A stretch of 64,000 nt of DNA from Lunatimonas lonarensis (GCF_000390185.1 NZ_AQHR01000059.1:62001-126000); one strand, 5' to 3'; positions 9,078 to 18,543 are shown, counted from the first letter of the stretch. Numbers and translations are program-made. The notes: a model not told the origin generated them from the sequence alone.

Positions 9078-10172
9078 TTATCTTCTACTTCTTCTGTTTG
9101 TCTTCATGCTCATGGAACCGGACCTGCCGATGTAGGTCATCGCTGTTCGGAACCCAATGTGGGCCGTTTTCATGTCTTGGTATTCATAGCTACGAGCACT
9201 CGTCTCCAAGTAATGCGCCACGTCTTTCCAAGATCCTCCACGAACCACTTTTCTTGGCTCGTTCTCGTCAAAAAATGTGGGGTTCATGTCCCATACCATG
9301 GAACTTGCCGCTGGATTGTAGGCATCCTCTACCCATTCGGCGACATTGCCTGCCATGTTATATAGACCAAAACCATTTGGAGCAAAGGCATCTACTGGAG
9401 CGGTGTAGGCAAAGCCATCATCAATGTAGTTACCACGTCCAGGTTTAAAGTTGGCCATTAGGCACCCTCGTCGGTTTTTAAGATAGGGGCCGCCCCATGG
9501 GTACTTGGCAATATCCTTACCCCCTTTTGCCGCGTATTCCCATTCGGCTTCAAATGGAAGCCTAAAGCGAGGCATATCAAATTCCGATCGGTCATTTGCG
9601 TTCATATGGTATGACTTCCACTCGCAAAATTTCTTGGCCTGATCCCAGCTGACCCCAACGACCGGATAGTCGTCAAACGCTGGGTGGTCAAAGTAGTACT
9701 GCATCAAGGGATCTCCATAGTGATGCGTAAAACTCTTCGTCCAAACGGTGGTATCTGGGATTAGCTCTTCAATGTTGAATTGCGGCGGGTCGGCCTGTGT
9801 GGTAGGGGTGCCTAGTGCCAAATCTCCCATGCGAACTGCTTCCAAAAACTGCCGGTATTTGTTGTTCGACACCTCGTACTTATCCATAAAAAACTCGGAG
9901 ATGGTCACCTGTTTGTTCATGGACGACATACTTAGGGAAATATCTTCATCCGCCTGGCCCATCCAGAATGTACCCGCTTTTACGGGTACCATCTGGTGGG
10001 GCAGTGCTTGCTGCCAACCGGACCGCTTTGGCACCCCGGTCACTTCCCCCCGTCGGTTTAACTTCTCACTGGCTGCACCTTTACTGCCAAATAGCCCACA
10101 GCCTTGGAGAAGTGTCGCGATCACTAGCCCAACGGCAAGAGCAAAATAACGCGAGTCCATTTTTCTTAACAT
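9078..10172 (-). CDS. gldK: Gliding motility / type IX secretion lipoprotein GldK (PorK)
   Basis: A lipoprotein with a formylglycine-generating-enzyme-like (sulfatase-modifying factor) domain that builds the periplasmic T9SS ring with GldN. The frame can extend to a TTG at 10205, but the ATG at 10172 gives a clean lipoprotein signal with basic residues (MLRKMDSRYF) and lipobox LLQGC; an ATG at 10160 is also possible. FGE-fold motifs are MVPVKAGTFWMGQ near residue 60, NGFGLYNMAGNVAEW and KVVRGGSWKD in the last third. The length chosen is 364 residues. It is not expected to be an enzyme: in this family the fold is structural. gldL follows 58 bases downstream. Confidence 0.94.
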   Translation of the reverse strand: MLRKMDSRYFALAVGLVIATLLQGCGLFGSKGAASEKLNRRGEVTGVPKRSGWQQALPHQMVPVKAGTFWMGQADEDISLSMSSMNKQVTISEFFMDKYEVSNNKYRQFLEAVRMGDLALGTPTTQADPPQFNIEELIPDTTVWTKSFTHHYGDPLMQYYFDHPAFDDYPVVGVSWDQAKKFCEWKSYHMNANDRSEFDMPRFRLPFEAEWEYAAKGGKDIAKYPWGGPYLKNRRGCLMANFKPGRGNYIDDGFAYTAPVDAFAPNGFGLYNMAGNVAEWVEDAYNPAASSMVWDMNPTFFDENEPRKVVRGGSWKDVAHYLETSARSYEYQDMKTAHIGFRTAMTYIGRSGSMSMKTNRRSRR

Positions 10173-10290
10173 AAATGACATTAAATTAATTACATTCAAT
10201 TCCAACCAATTACAGAATGAAAGAAATCGAAATTTAGTAGAAATTGTCAGAAAAGCACTACTTCATGCTATTTTTTGTAGTACTGATATT

Positions 10291-11268
10291 TTAGAACCTA
10301 AATCTCGGTGTTCTCTGTATCACTCTTTCCAATTCTTTTTTTGCCTGAGGAATATTGTAGCTCAGCATAAATTCATGTGTCGTGGGAGACTTGGCCTCAA
10401 GCCCTCCCACCACCAAATCAAAGGCATAGCCCAAGCGAAGTGAATTGTCCTTCAAAAGGCTGTATCCCATGAGGATAGATGCAGATTCATCGCCCCTGTA
10501 AGCAAGGCCTGCACTCATCCGCTTGTTGTACGTGCCTATAACGCTTACATCGTACGAAAAATTATTCAACGATATGGATTTAAGCAATATACTTGGCTCA
10601 ACACTGAAAAGGGCAAAAGTGTTTATTCGGTAGCCAACTACCACATAGTGATGGTTTTCCAACTTATTTTCAAATCCCTCCCCCAGGTCAAAACTGGGCT
10701 CGTTGAAATGCCGAATACTGGCCCCCGCATAAAAATTTGACCGATCATAAATCAATCCAAACGAAATGCTATTATTTATTTGATTCTCCTTCCCATCCGA
10801 GCCGATGATCGGGTCTGGGTTTACCGCCTCTAAGCTGCCATAATCAATTGTACTGGAGAAAAAACCACCCGATGCACCGAGGCTCAACCGCCCTCTTCCC
10901 ATCCGTAAATGATAGGCAAGTGCCAAGTTCACCTCCTGGTTATTGAAGGCACCAATATTATCGTTGACGACCGTAAGGCCCACACCCAAATTGGTTTTTT
11001 CAAAGGCACTGGAAACGGTGATAAGCTGAGTGGTTGGTGCTCCTCCGGCTCCTGTTGCCGTACTGTAGGATAGCCACTGACTTCGATGAAGGGCCGTTAT
11101 GGAGTGTCCTGCTTCCTTGCCTGCATTTGCCGGATTGAAAAATAACCCGTTGTACATGTACTGTGTAAACTGTGCGTCTTGCTGCCCTTGTACCGCTAGG
11201 GGAGTGAGGATACAAATAACAACAATAATCCACTTTACGGGTACATTCAGGCAAACTCCGTGTATCAT
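10291..11268 (-). CDS. PorP/SprF family type IX secretion outer-membrane protein
   Basis: A 325-residue predicted outer-membrane beta-barrel with a signal peptide ending at VQGQQ. The start QDAQFTQYMYNGLFFNPANAG is the hallmark of the PorP/SprF family. A frame extension to a GTG at 11307 would put a charged segment before the signal peptide, so the ATG at 11268 is chosen. Alternating hydrophobic strands run to the C-terminal TPRFRF, whose last aromatic residue fits a barrel end. Family members anchor T9SS components or tether secreted adhesins at the surface. It lies 118 bases upstream of gldK in the same direction, the classic porP-gldK order, so I read it as PorP of the secretion locus. Confidence 0.92.
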   Translation of the reverse strand: MIHGVCLNVPVKWIIVVICILTPLAVQGQQDAQFTQYMYNGLFFNPANAGKEAGHSITALHRSQWLSYSTATGAGGAPTTQLITVSSAFEKTNLGVGLTVVNDNIGAFNNQEVNLALAYHLRMGRGRLSLGASGGFFSSTIDYGSLEAVNPDPIIGSDGKENQINNSISFGLIYDRSNFYAGASIRHFNEPSFDLGEGFENKLENHHYVVVGYRINTFALFSVEPSILLKSISLNNFSYDVSVIGTYNKRMSAGLAYRGDESASILMGYSLLKDNSLRLGYAFDLVVGGLEAKSPTTHEFMLSYNIPQAKKELERVIQRTPRFRF

Positions 11269-11345
11269 GTGTGAATCACATTTTGATTTCGAAAATCTAT
11301 TGTACACATTTTAACTCAATTTACCTTACAAATGATTAAAAGATG

Positions 11346-12119
11346 TTACAATTTATTTGCCTTTTTTATGTAAAGCTCCAAAGCACCGGTCATACTAGGC
11401 GCGTTTGGTAGCGGGGCTTCGATATCCAAAATAAGGTTCTGCTCCCGCACGGCATTCGCGGTCGTTGGCCCAAAAGCGGCAATCCGCGTATTATTTTGCT
11501 CAAAATCAGGAAAATTCTGAAATAACGATTTTATCCCGGAGGGGCTAAAAAACGCGAGAATGTCATATTTGATATCCTTCAAATCGGACAAATCAGCGGG
11601 GACGGTATGGTATATGATTGCCTCCGTGAAATTGATGTTATTCTTGGTCAAGAAGTCGGGGATATCCTCCTTTCGGATATCGGAGCAGGGAAAAAGGTAC
11701 TTCTCTCCCTTATGTTTCTTGAAGTAATCAAACAGATCTGAGGCTGTTTTACTGCCCACAAAAAGTTTCCTTTTTCGAATCACAATGTATTTCTGTAGGT
11801 AATGGGCGGTCTGCTCAGAGATACAGAAATATTTCATGTCTGCCGGCATTTCGATCTTCTGTTCTTGGCAGAGACTAAAAAAATGATCGATCGCGTTTCG
11901 GCTGGTAAAGATGATCGCCGTATGTTTGAGAATGTCGATCTTTTGCTTTCTGAATTCCCTCAGCGGCACCGGCTCTACCTGAATAAAGGGACGAAAATCG
12001 ATTTTGATCTTGTATTTCTCGGCCAACTGAAAGTAAGGAGACCTTTCATCGGAAGGTTTTGGCTGTGAAACGAGTATGCTTCTGACGCGCTGGAGTCTGT
12101 CTTTTACGGCCTTGGTCAT
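11346..12119 (-). CDS. hemD: Uroporphyrinogen-III synthase
   Basis: This 257-residue enzyme closes hydroxymethylbilane to uroporphyrinogen III in haem synthesis. The start VRSILVSQPKP, the FTSRNAIDHFF segment (about residue 75), the AFFSPSG segment near residue 190 and FGPTTANAVRE near 215 fit the two alpha/beta-domain HemD fold. The open frame runs to 12200, but the ATG at 12119 gives the conserved N-terminus and leaves 26 bases after the DUF4271 gene. HemD is poorly conserved in general, so motif support is moderate, but the pairing with DUF4271 is common in Bacteroidota. Probably cotranscribed with the genes upstream. Confidence 0.88.
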   Translation of the reverse strand: MTKAVKDRLQRVRSILVSQPKPSDERSPYFQLAEKYKIKIDFRPFIQVEPVPLREFRKQKIDILKHTAIIFTSRNAIDHFFSLCQEQKIEMPADMKYFCISEQTAHYLQKYIVIRKRKLFVGSKTASDLFDYFKKHKGEKYLFPCSDIRKEDIPDFLTKNNINFTEAIIYHTVPADLSDLKDIKYDILAFFSPSGIKSLFQNFPDFEQNNTRIAAFGPTTANAVREQNLILDIEAPLPNAPSMTGALELYIKKANKL

Positions 12120-12145
12120 TTTACTTGTCCTTTTATTTAATAGGT

Positions 12146-13270
12146 TTACCCGATGAGTAATCTTGAAATTACCAAAAAGGGGATTAATTCCGAGGTGCAA
12201 ATGTACGAAAATAAATGATAATTCTTAAACGATAGTCTTTTCCGCATGAGGGTCGCCAACAGCGCGAGAGACAGCAAATAGTACCCTGTGAAGGCCTTAT
12301 TGAAAAACACCGCCAAATCCCCCATGGACGAATAGCCGTTGGCCAATACCACCAACATCACGAGCAAGATCAGCACCAAACTAATAGAAAGTACACGCAG
12401 AATGAACAGGAAGTGGGGAATCTCAAATCGGGAAATCCCAAAAATAAAGACATTCATGCGAAGCCAAATAAACTTTAAAAAAGAAGCAAACATCAAAATC
12501 AGGGTGCCTGCTATCCACAAAAAGTAATAGTGGTTCAGGTCATTGGACAACTGAATACCAAGAGGGGCGATGTCCAAATGCTTTGATATCGTCAAAAACA
12601 ATAGCATCAGCAACATATTTAACATCAACAGGTAGTAAAGTAGCGCGTTGTTGAATAATTTGGTAAATGAACCTCCCTCTGTAAAATCCTCCGAAGACAC
12701 CAAGTAACGGGGATTGAGAAACATGGGCAATACCAATGGATTGATGACCTTAAACAGGGCCGCTAAGAGTAAAAGTAACAGCAAGGCCGAGTAAAAAAAC
12801 TCCTCAAATACATCCCGGTTTCGGGTCGAATAGGAATCCAATAGAAGAAGCTGGGACGCTGTTACTCCACGATCACTGACGATAGGACCCATCTTCTGAA
12901 CGGAAACATCCTTTTTTTGAATTCCTTTTCGGTAAATGGTTAGCACCATTTCGCCCGCCTCCATCGACAGAGCTTGCTGCGCATCCTTTAACGGCAACAT
13001 CAGCGTAGTATCCCGGCTTGTTTGAAACCAGAGGATGGTATCAAGGAAAAGGCTGGATCCCTGTGGTAGATGAACCATCAACGTGCTCAGAGGGAAACTG
13101 CCCAGATCCACGGCTACTTGAACCCCAACAGACGCGGAATAAAATTCACTTGGCGGTAGGTAAGAAATCCGGGAGTCGTAATTTTCCAATACTTGCGAAT
13201 GGCAGTTGGAAGCAACCATGAAGATGTACAGGAAGAAAAAAACAAAGAGGGCTGTTGTTGTTCTGTTCAT
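12146..13270 (-). CDS. DUF4271 multi-pass membrane protein
   Basis: A 374-residue protein with a signal-like N-terminus (residues 1-25), a beta-rich periplasmic stretch to about residue 150, and about seven transmembrane helices after that. The end SELIPFLVISRLLIG is a typical DUF4271 C-terminus. The function is unknown. The family is restricted to Bacteroidota and usually sits next to hemD, as here, and near T9SS or OM genes. The gene starts right at the end of the BamA-like gene (1-base step) and hemD follows, so all three are likely one transcript. Confidence 0.85.
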   Translation of the reverse strand: MNRTTTALFVFFFLYIFMVASNCHSQVLENYDSRISYLPPSEFYSASVGVQVAVDLGSFPLSTLMVHLPQGSSLFLDTILWFQTSRDTTLMLPLKDAQQALSMEAGEMVLTIYRKGIQKKDVSVQKMGPIVSDRGVTASQLLLLDSYSTRNRDVFEEFFYSALLLLLLLAALFKVINPLVLPMFLNPRYLVSSEDFTEGGSFTKLFNNALLYYLLMLNMLLMLLFLTISKHLDIAPLGIQLSNDLNHYYFLWIAGTLILMFASFLKFIWLRMNVFIFGISRFEIPHFLFILRVLSISLVLILLVMLVVLANGYSSMGDLAVFFNKAFTGYYLLSLALLATLMRKRLSFKNYHLFSYICTSELIPFLVISRLLIG

Positions 13271-15004
13271 TTAAAATCTTCCGGTATAGCCAAAATGTAC
13301 CCGTGAATAATTAAAGCCAAGGGGTTGGTCTGCTGATTTTCCGAGGGCATAGACAAACTGAAAGATCCCTCCACGGGTCTGCATGCTGAACCCTCCTCCA
13401 AATGCATAGGGAAAATCCCTCTGTCGCTCATTTAAGCCGCTCTCCATCACCGCAGCGTCTGCAAAAATCAAGAAATACGAACTAGTATCAAAATAAAATC
13501 TCGGTTCTAAATTCATGAACGCATATCGGGAAGCAAAAAAATGGTTTTCGTTAAAGCCTCGGATACTTTTAAGCCCGCCAACCCTAAAAAGATCATTTAG
13601 GAGCAGGTTGGGGTTTTCCATAAGACCTCCGCGAAAGCGAATGAGGTTACCAAAGGCCGGTCCCCAAAGCTGATAGAGGCTGTAGCCGGCTTCCGCATAG
13701 TACTGGATAGATCGCCCCAACATGTTGTGGTAGAGTTCGGGAGGCAAACCCGTATTTTGAAGGATCCGTTTATTGCCAATTCCGATTTCCAAATCTGCCC
13801 GGCTGCCCCGTTTGGGGAAAAAAGCATCATCCAATGCCTTATATTCCAAATCGACACCATAGTTGGTAAAGCGAAAATCCGCAGCCGGTGGCAATCGGGT
13901 GGCATCCCGTAAATGGAACGTGGAAAGAAGGTCTCCTGCCTGTCTCCTGCTGAAAAAACGCATATACAACACCGGATTTATGCGATAGCCAAGTTCTATC
14001 CTAAAGTCTCGGTTTAAAAAGGTTGTATCTTCTTTTAGCAGAAAAAAAGAAGCGTTTACATCTATACCCGTCCCAAATACCAACGGCTCAGAGGCATTTA
14101 GCCGGAGGTTTTGGGAGAATTGGCTTAGCCGCTGCCAGTTGATCTGATAGTTTCTTCCCTTACCGGAGACATTGTAGAGCAAGACGTCAAACTGGCCGGT
14201 AACCAGCAGCCGGTTTCCTTCGATTTCGTTTGGAAGAACCCCAATGATTCCGTCCACGCTGTTAATGCGCCGGTCATTGATGGGCAAATAGAGTGTAGCT
14301 TCCTCGTTCTGAAAACTCAAACTGGGTTCGCCTACCACCTGAAGGTAGGGTATCGTACGTAGGGATCGAAGCGAACGGTCTACTTGCCGCTGGGAGAAAG
14401 GTTCTCCAGGTTGGATACGCAGACTTCTAGCCAAAAATAAGGGACGTGTTTTGCTGTCTCCCGTGACCTTAAGTGTGTCAAAACGAATGAACGGGCCGGC
14501 ATCGTAGTGAATGGCTGCTGCGAGCTTCCCTTCCAATTGGCTGATACTGTCCAATTTCACGGAGGCAAAGGGGAATCCAGAGCGCTGTGAGTGGTCTAGA
14601 ATTTTCTCAAAAAGCCGAACGAGCTGGTCATAGTTGATGGGCTTCTGTTCGAAAGCCCGCGAATCATATCCCGCGCGAAAAAGTATTGATTCAGGCAAAT
14701 CCCCCCGACGTAGCTCCATCCACTCAAACCGTTGCGAGGTTTGGATTTCCACTGTTTGACGGTGGGCAGATGAAAGATTAGACGAAGTTACCCGTGCCAA
14801 AAGGAACCCTTCACTCCGCAGTCGCTGCAATTGCTCCTGCACATATTGGTGTCTTGCAAGGGAGTCGGGTAGATAGACCGTTTCTTTGGAGACTTTTTCC
14901 CCGGTAATCTGAATGGATAAGGTGTCATTTGATACCGCGCTGGCGGCGGCTATTTGCACGAAGACGCCAGCCCAAATAAGCAACCATATCCGAGCTACTA
15001 CCAA
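13271..15004 (-). CDS. BamA/TamA-like (Omp85 superfamily) outer-membrane protein
   Basis: A 577-residue protein with a signal peptide (about 1-24), POTRA-like repeats (for example FIRFDTLKVTGDSKTR near residue 185) and a C-terminal 16-strand-type barrel. The lid-loop motif RGF is present (GGLKSIRGFNENHFF, about residue 480), and the chain ends in FGYTGRF with the terminal Phe of OM proteins. It is shorter than BamA (usually more than 750), with about two or three POTRAs, so it is more like TamA or an accessory Omp85 protein. No ATG exists before the signal peptide; the only start is a TTG lying inside the Trp-stop end of the SMP-30-like gene, implying translational coupling. It could insert barrel proteins such as PorP, but that is inference. 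Confidence 0.85.
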   Translation of the reverse strand: MVVARIWLLIWAGVFVQIAAASAVSNDTLSIQITGEKVSKETVYLPDSLARHQYVQEQLQRLRSEGFLLARVTSSNLSSAHRQTVEIQTSQRFEWMELRRGDLPESILFRAGYDSRAFEQKPINYDQLVRLFEKILDHSQRSGFPFASVKLDSISQLEGKLAAAIHYDAGPFIRFDTLKVTGDSKTRPLFLARSLRIQPGEPFSQRQVDRSLRSLRTIPYLQVVGEPSLSFQNEEATLYLPINDRRINSVDGIIGVLPNEIEGNRLLVTGQFDVLLYNVSGKGRNYQINWQRLSQFSQNLRLNASEPLVFGTGIDVNASFFLLKEDTTFLNRDFRIELGYRINPVLYMRFFSRRQAGDLLSTFHLRDATRLPPAADFRFTNYGVDLEYKALDDAFFPKRGSRADLEIGIGNKRILQNTGLPPELYHNMLGRSIQYYAEAGYSLYQLWGPAFGNLIRFRGGLMENPNLLLNDLFRVGGLKSIRGFNENHFFASRYAFMNLEPRFYFDTSSYFLIFADAAVMESGLNERQRDFPYAFGGGFSMQTRGGIFQFVYALGKSADQPLGFNYSRVHFGYTGRF

Positions 15005-15918
15005 ACGCCTCTAACCTTCATTTCCAATGTGTAAACCGCATCCATGGCCGTGATAAAAAGCGTCTTGCGATCTCCAGCCCCAAAACAGACATTGGAAGTC
15101 CAACCTGCATCGATGGGAATATGACCGATTTTTGTACCCCTGTTATTAAAGATGGTAACGCCATCCCCGGTCAAATACACATTTCCACGGTGGTCGATCG
15201 TCATCCCGTCGGAACCCATTTCGACAAACAATTGCCGATTGGTCAGGTATCCGTCTTCTTCGATGTCATAGACATAGGTTTTCTTCGCCCCTATATCGGC
15301 TACATACAGCTTCTTTCCATCCGGTGTTCCGACCAACCCGTTCGGTTTCACAAGGTTTTCATCCACACGAAACAACTGTACTCCATCCGGGCTGAGATAA
15401 TAAAGGTGTTCACCATCTTGCTGCATGGCTGGATCCCGCTCCCAATAATCCCTTTTGTACAATGGGTCGGTAAAATAAATCCCTCCCCTTGGGTTGATCC
15501 ATAGGTCGTTGGGACCATTGAGCTTTTTGCCTCTAAACGCCTCCACCAAGACCTGCTGATTTCCATCCCTATCAATCGACCAAAGCTCATTGTCCATATC
15601 CGCGCAGGCCAACAACTCTCCCTTCAGGTTAAAATACAGTCCGTTGGATCGGCCCGCATCTTCCATGAACGTACTCACTTCCCCTGTTGTAAAAGTCCAT
15701 TTGTGGATTCTATTGTTGGGCTGATCGGTAAAGTACACATTGCCGGGTCTATCAACAGCTGGCCCCTCCGTGAATTTGAAGCCGTCTGCTACCTTTTTTA
15801 CCTGTGCATTTTTTGCCACCAGGTTCCCTTTTACTTCCATTTGGGCATAGGCTACTCCGGTAAACAAAACTGAAAAAACGGTTATCCAATAGCGCATGTT
15901 AAATTTCTTTGGTTTCAT
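14998..15918 (-). CDS. SMP-30/gluconolactonase-like beta-propeller protein, secreted
   Basis: A 306-residue exported six-bladed propeller of the SMP-30/gluconolaconase/LRE type. The signal peptide ends at AYAQM. Blade motifs are FTEGPAVDRPGNVYFTD (entry Glu ligand), SNGLYFNLKGELLACAD, LNGPNDLWINPRGGIYFTDP and GSDGMTIDHRGNVYLT; the Asn and Asp in NGPNDLW and DGMTID are the usual metal ligands. It probably hydrolyses a sugar lactone in the periplasm, though substrate cannot be read from sequence. The ATG at 15918 is chosen for its basic n-region (MKPKKF); ATGs at 15933 and 15930 are alternatives. The stop overlaps the start of the BamA-like gene. Confidence 0.87.
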   Translation of the reverse strand: MKPKKFNMRYWITVFSVLFTGVAYAQMEVKGNLVAKNAQVKKVADGFKFTEGPAVDRPGNVYFTDQPNNRIHKWTFTTGEVSTFMEDAGRSNGLYFNLKGELLACADMDNELWSIDRDGNQQVLVEAFRGKKLNGPNDLWINPRGGIYFTDPLYKRDYWERDPAMQQDGEHLYYLSPDGVQLFRVDENLVKPNGLVGTPDGKKLYVADIGAKKTYVYDIEEDGYLTNRQLFVEMGSDGMTIDHRGNVYLTGDGVTIFNNRGTKIGHIPIDAGWTSNVCFGAGDRKTLFITAMDAVYTLEMKVRGVW

Positions 15919-16130
15919 ACTTTCTTCCATCATAATTGCATCGCCTATCTTAGTGCACAGACGCACCACTGCCTCCATTCCGGGGCAGCTAGCTAAAGAA
16001 ATATACTATAGCCCCGAAATTACTAATTTTTTTAAATCGGCAGGTTCTAAGTTCCGATTTATACCGAAACTCTTTCTAATTTGGGCGGTAAATCCTTCGC
16101 TATGGGACACTGTTCCCTATTCACTCAAAA

Positions 16131-17255
16131 ATGTCAGGCGTCTACGTTCATATTCCCTTTTGCAAGCAGGCATGCCATTATTGCGATTTCCACTTCAGTA
16201 CCCAAACGGCCTACCGAGATACGATGTTGCTGTCGATAGGTCAGGAATTGGTGCAACGACGGAATTATTTGCCAGAAGGCACCCAAGTTGAGACCATTTA
16301 TTTTGGTGGAGGCACGCCGTCGATTCTTGCTGCCTCGGAAATAGAATACCTATTGGATCTGATCAGCATCCACTTTCCGTTGGCACTGAAGGAGGTTACG
16401 TTGGAGGCTAATCCGGATGACCTCTCTCTGGAAAAACTGGCTGCCTACAAAAAGATAGGGATAGACCGTCTGAGTATTGGAATACAGAGTTTTCAAGAAC
16501 CGATTTTGCGCTTTTATAACCGTGCCCACACAGCAAGTGATTCCCTGAGAGTTTTGGACCTGGCAAGAAGCGCCGGGTTTTCGAAACTATCTATCGACTT
16601 GATGTATGGTTTCCCGGCTGATAATCATACGTACTGGCAAAAGGATTTGGAAATGGCCTTGACGTTGGATCCAGGCCATATAAGCAGCTACTGCCTGACC
16701 ATAGAGCGGAAGACAGCGCTGGGACAATGGAAGACTTCAGGGAAGTTTAAGGAAGCCACCGAAGACTTCGTTGCGGATGAGTTTAACCTACTGTTGGATG
16801 CCATGACTGGAGCAGGATACATCCAATACGAAATATCCAATTTTGGCAAGCCAGGCCATTTTGCCCTTCACAATACAAACTACTGGAGGGGCGTTCCCTA
16901 TCTTGGCATCGGACCAAGTGCGCACTCATTTGATGGGCAGCACCGGGGAAGTAATGTTGCGAATAATGCGCGGTATATGAAAGGAATTACATCCAGCACA
17001 CCGGTTTTTCAAGTTGACATCCTTAGTCCCGAGGATAGGGCAAACGAATACCTACTGACCGCGCTGAGAACCATCTGGGGGGTAGACCTACCCTTCTTTC
17101 GCAGCACTTTCGGCTGGGATCTACTCATTGATAAAGAGCACGAAATCAGGTTTTTAAAGGATAATGGTTGGCTGATCCATGCAGACGATTCCCTGACACT
17201 CAGTAGGTCTGGGAAGATTTTGGCGGACAGTATCTCTGCAAAGCTCTTTATATGA
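16131..17255 (+). CDS. hemW: Radical SAM haem chaperone HemW (HemN-like)
   Basis: A 374-residue radical-SAM protein with the cluster motif CKQACHYC at residues 11-18 directly followed by D/H-F, the HemW pattern. GGGTPS near residue 60 and the SIGIQSFQEP segment near 120 bind SAM and shape the barrel. The C-terminal HemN domain contains YEISNFGKPG and YLGIGPSAHSF. HemW proteins bind haem and deliver it to respiratory enzymes; they are often misnamed coproporphyrinogen III dehydrogenase. The length fits HemW rather than the longer HemN. It is divergent from the SMP-30-like gene, with about 210 bases between starts. Confidence 0.9.
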   Translation: MSGVYVHIPFCKQACHYCDFHFSTQTAYRDTMLLSIGQELVQRRNYLPEGTQVETIYFGGGTPSILAASEIEYLLDLISIHFPLALKEVTLEANPDDLSLEKLAAYKKIGIDRLSIGIQSFQEPILRFYNRAHTASDSLRVLDLARSAGFSKLSIDLMYGFPADNHTYWQKDLEMALTLDPGHISSYCLTIERKTALGQWKTSGKFKEATEDFVADEFNLLLDAMTGAGYIQYEISNFGKPGHFALHNTNYWRGVPYLGIGPSAHSFDGQHRGSNVANNARYMKGITSSTPVFQVDILSPEDRANEYLLTALRTIWGVDLPFFRSTFGWDLLIDKEHEIRFLKDNGWLIHADDSLTLSRSGKILADSISAKLFI

Positions 17256-17419
17256 CCTAAAATGCAGTGATTTGCCGCCGCCCTTTCATTGATTCTTTGC
17301 AATCCTTGGAAGCACCTCGATCCAATGAGCTAGCTTTTGCCAAGCAGATCCGGTATGTACGTGCCTATGTCCGCAATCCAGTACCATCGAAATATGGTCA
17401 GAAATTCCTACCTTTGATT

Positions 17420-17734
17420 ATGCAATGGCAACAAAAAGATAGCAGCAGAAAACGAGACACCGCACCCCTTAAGGACGTTTTTGACGAGCTACTCGAAGCA
17501 TACCGGATTAAAGATCGCTACAATGAACGAAAAGTTGTAGCAGAATGGGAATCACTCATGGGTAAGACGGTTGCCAGCCGTACCAGCAGCATATCGGTTA
17601 AAAACAGGATACTCTATATTCGCCTTAGCTCCGGAGCGATCAAAAAAGAACTGATGATGCACAAATCAAAAGTGATGGACCTGATCGCCGAAAAGTACGG
17701 CGACCAGGTCATCAAGGACATCGTTTTTCTTTAG
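17420..17734 (+). CDS. DUF721 (DciA-like) protein
   Basis: A 104-residue DUF721 protein. Its central part (LKDVFDELLEAYRIKDRYNE, then EWESLMGKTVASRTSSISVKN) and the end GALKKELMMHK-like region match the KH-like fold of the family. Family members include DciA, the replicative helicase loader or operator of many bacteria that lack DnaC, so a role with DnaB is likely but not shown here. The open frame extends to a GTG at 17267, but the added 51 residues look noncoding and the ATG at 17420 gives the normal size. Its stop lies 7 bases from the end of the convergent DUF4197 gene. Confidence 0.83.
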   Translation: MQWQQKDSSRKRDTAPLKDVFDELLEAYRIKDRYNERKVVAEWESLMGKTVASRTSSISVKNRILYIRLSSGAIKKELMMHKSKVMDLIAEKYGDQVIKDIVFL

Positions 17735-17741
17735 CGGGGCA

Positions 17742-18455
17742 TCAATCGATCGAACCAAATACCCGGCGCATGATCGCTGTGGTTCTTTCCGCAGGATTCT
17801 GACGGATCTTAAGTTCTTCTTCGGCAACTAGCTTGAATAGCCCATCGATCGCCATCTCCGTGACGTAAGCGTTTAGATCGGGATTGATTTTTCGCGTGGT
17901 CGGAATTGCGTTGTAAGCATTGACCAAATCTGTGTAATGGCGGGTTGCCCCCACTTGGTTGAGGGATTCCTGCACTTTGGGTTGAAATAGCTCCGTAAGC
18001 TGGGCTGATGTAGTACGCTGCAAAAAGCGTGTTGCCGCATCCTGATCTCCTCGCAGGATCGAAAATGCGTCCTGAATGGTCAGCTGTCGTATCGCACTGA
18101 TAAAAATCGGCTTTGCTTCCTTTGCCGCATTTTCCGCTCCACGGTTGATGGTCAGCAACACCCGGTCTACTTCCGATCCCAAACCAAACTGCCGCATGGT
18201 ATTTTCCAAACTTCTTAATTCCGGGGGAAGCGCGATTCGGATGAGTTCATTTCTAAAAAAACCATCCTCCACGCCGGCACGATCCGCTCCTACCGAAATT
18301 CCTTTGACAAGGGCATCTTTAAGGCCATTTCCAACATCGTCGTTGCTAAGCGTAGCCTGAGAGGCTCCCTGAATAAACCTGTTCACATCAGCACCCGAGC
18401 ATCCAAACATGGCGATGCTTGTAACCAAAAATAAGTAAGCGAAGAGTTTTTCCAT
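17742..18455 (-). CDS. DUF4197 lipoprotein
   Basis: A 237-residue lipoprotein (lipobox MFGCS at about residue 19) of the DUF4197 family. It is almost all helical and contains repeated family segments: GLKDALVKGISVGADRAG, FFRNELIRIALPPELRSLE and LTIQDAFSILRGDQDAATRFL. Function is unknown. It stands alone, convergent to the DUF721 gene and divergent from the SpoIIE gene. Confidence 0.87.
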   Translation of the reverse strand: MEKLFAYLFLVTSIAMFGCSGADVNRFIQGASQATLSNDDVGNGLKDALVKGISVGADRAGVEDGFFRNELIRIALPPELRSLENTMRQFGLGSEVDRVLLTINRGAENAAKEAKPIFISAIRQLTIQDAFSILRGDQDAATRFLQRTTSAQLTELFQPKVQESLNQVGATRHYTDLVNAYNAIPTTRKINPDLNAYVTEMAIDGLFKLVAEEELKIRQNPAERTTAIMRRVFGSID

Positions 18456-18543
18456 AGTTGAAAGATTTAAAGATTCGGTAGCTTTTGATTGGCTCCTTTA
18501 TGGATTTCACAACCTTATACGTATTATTGTATGCGTTTTGTTT

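Noticed and set aside
10235-10285. AGCACTAC...GTAGTACT imperfect hairpin between porP and gldK
   Set aside because: Stem has a mismatch and the loop is about 15 bases; no clear terminator tract for the leftward genes, and porP and gldK are probably cotranscribed, so not listed.
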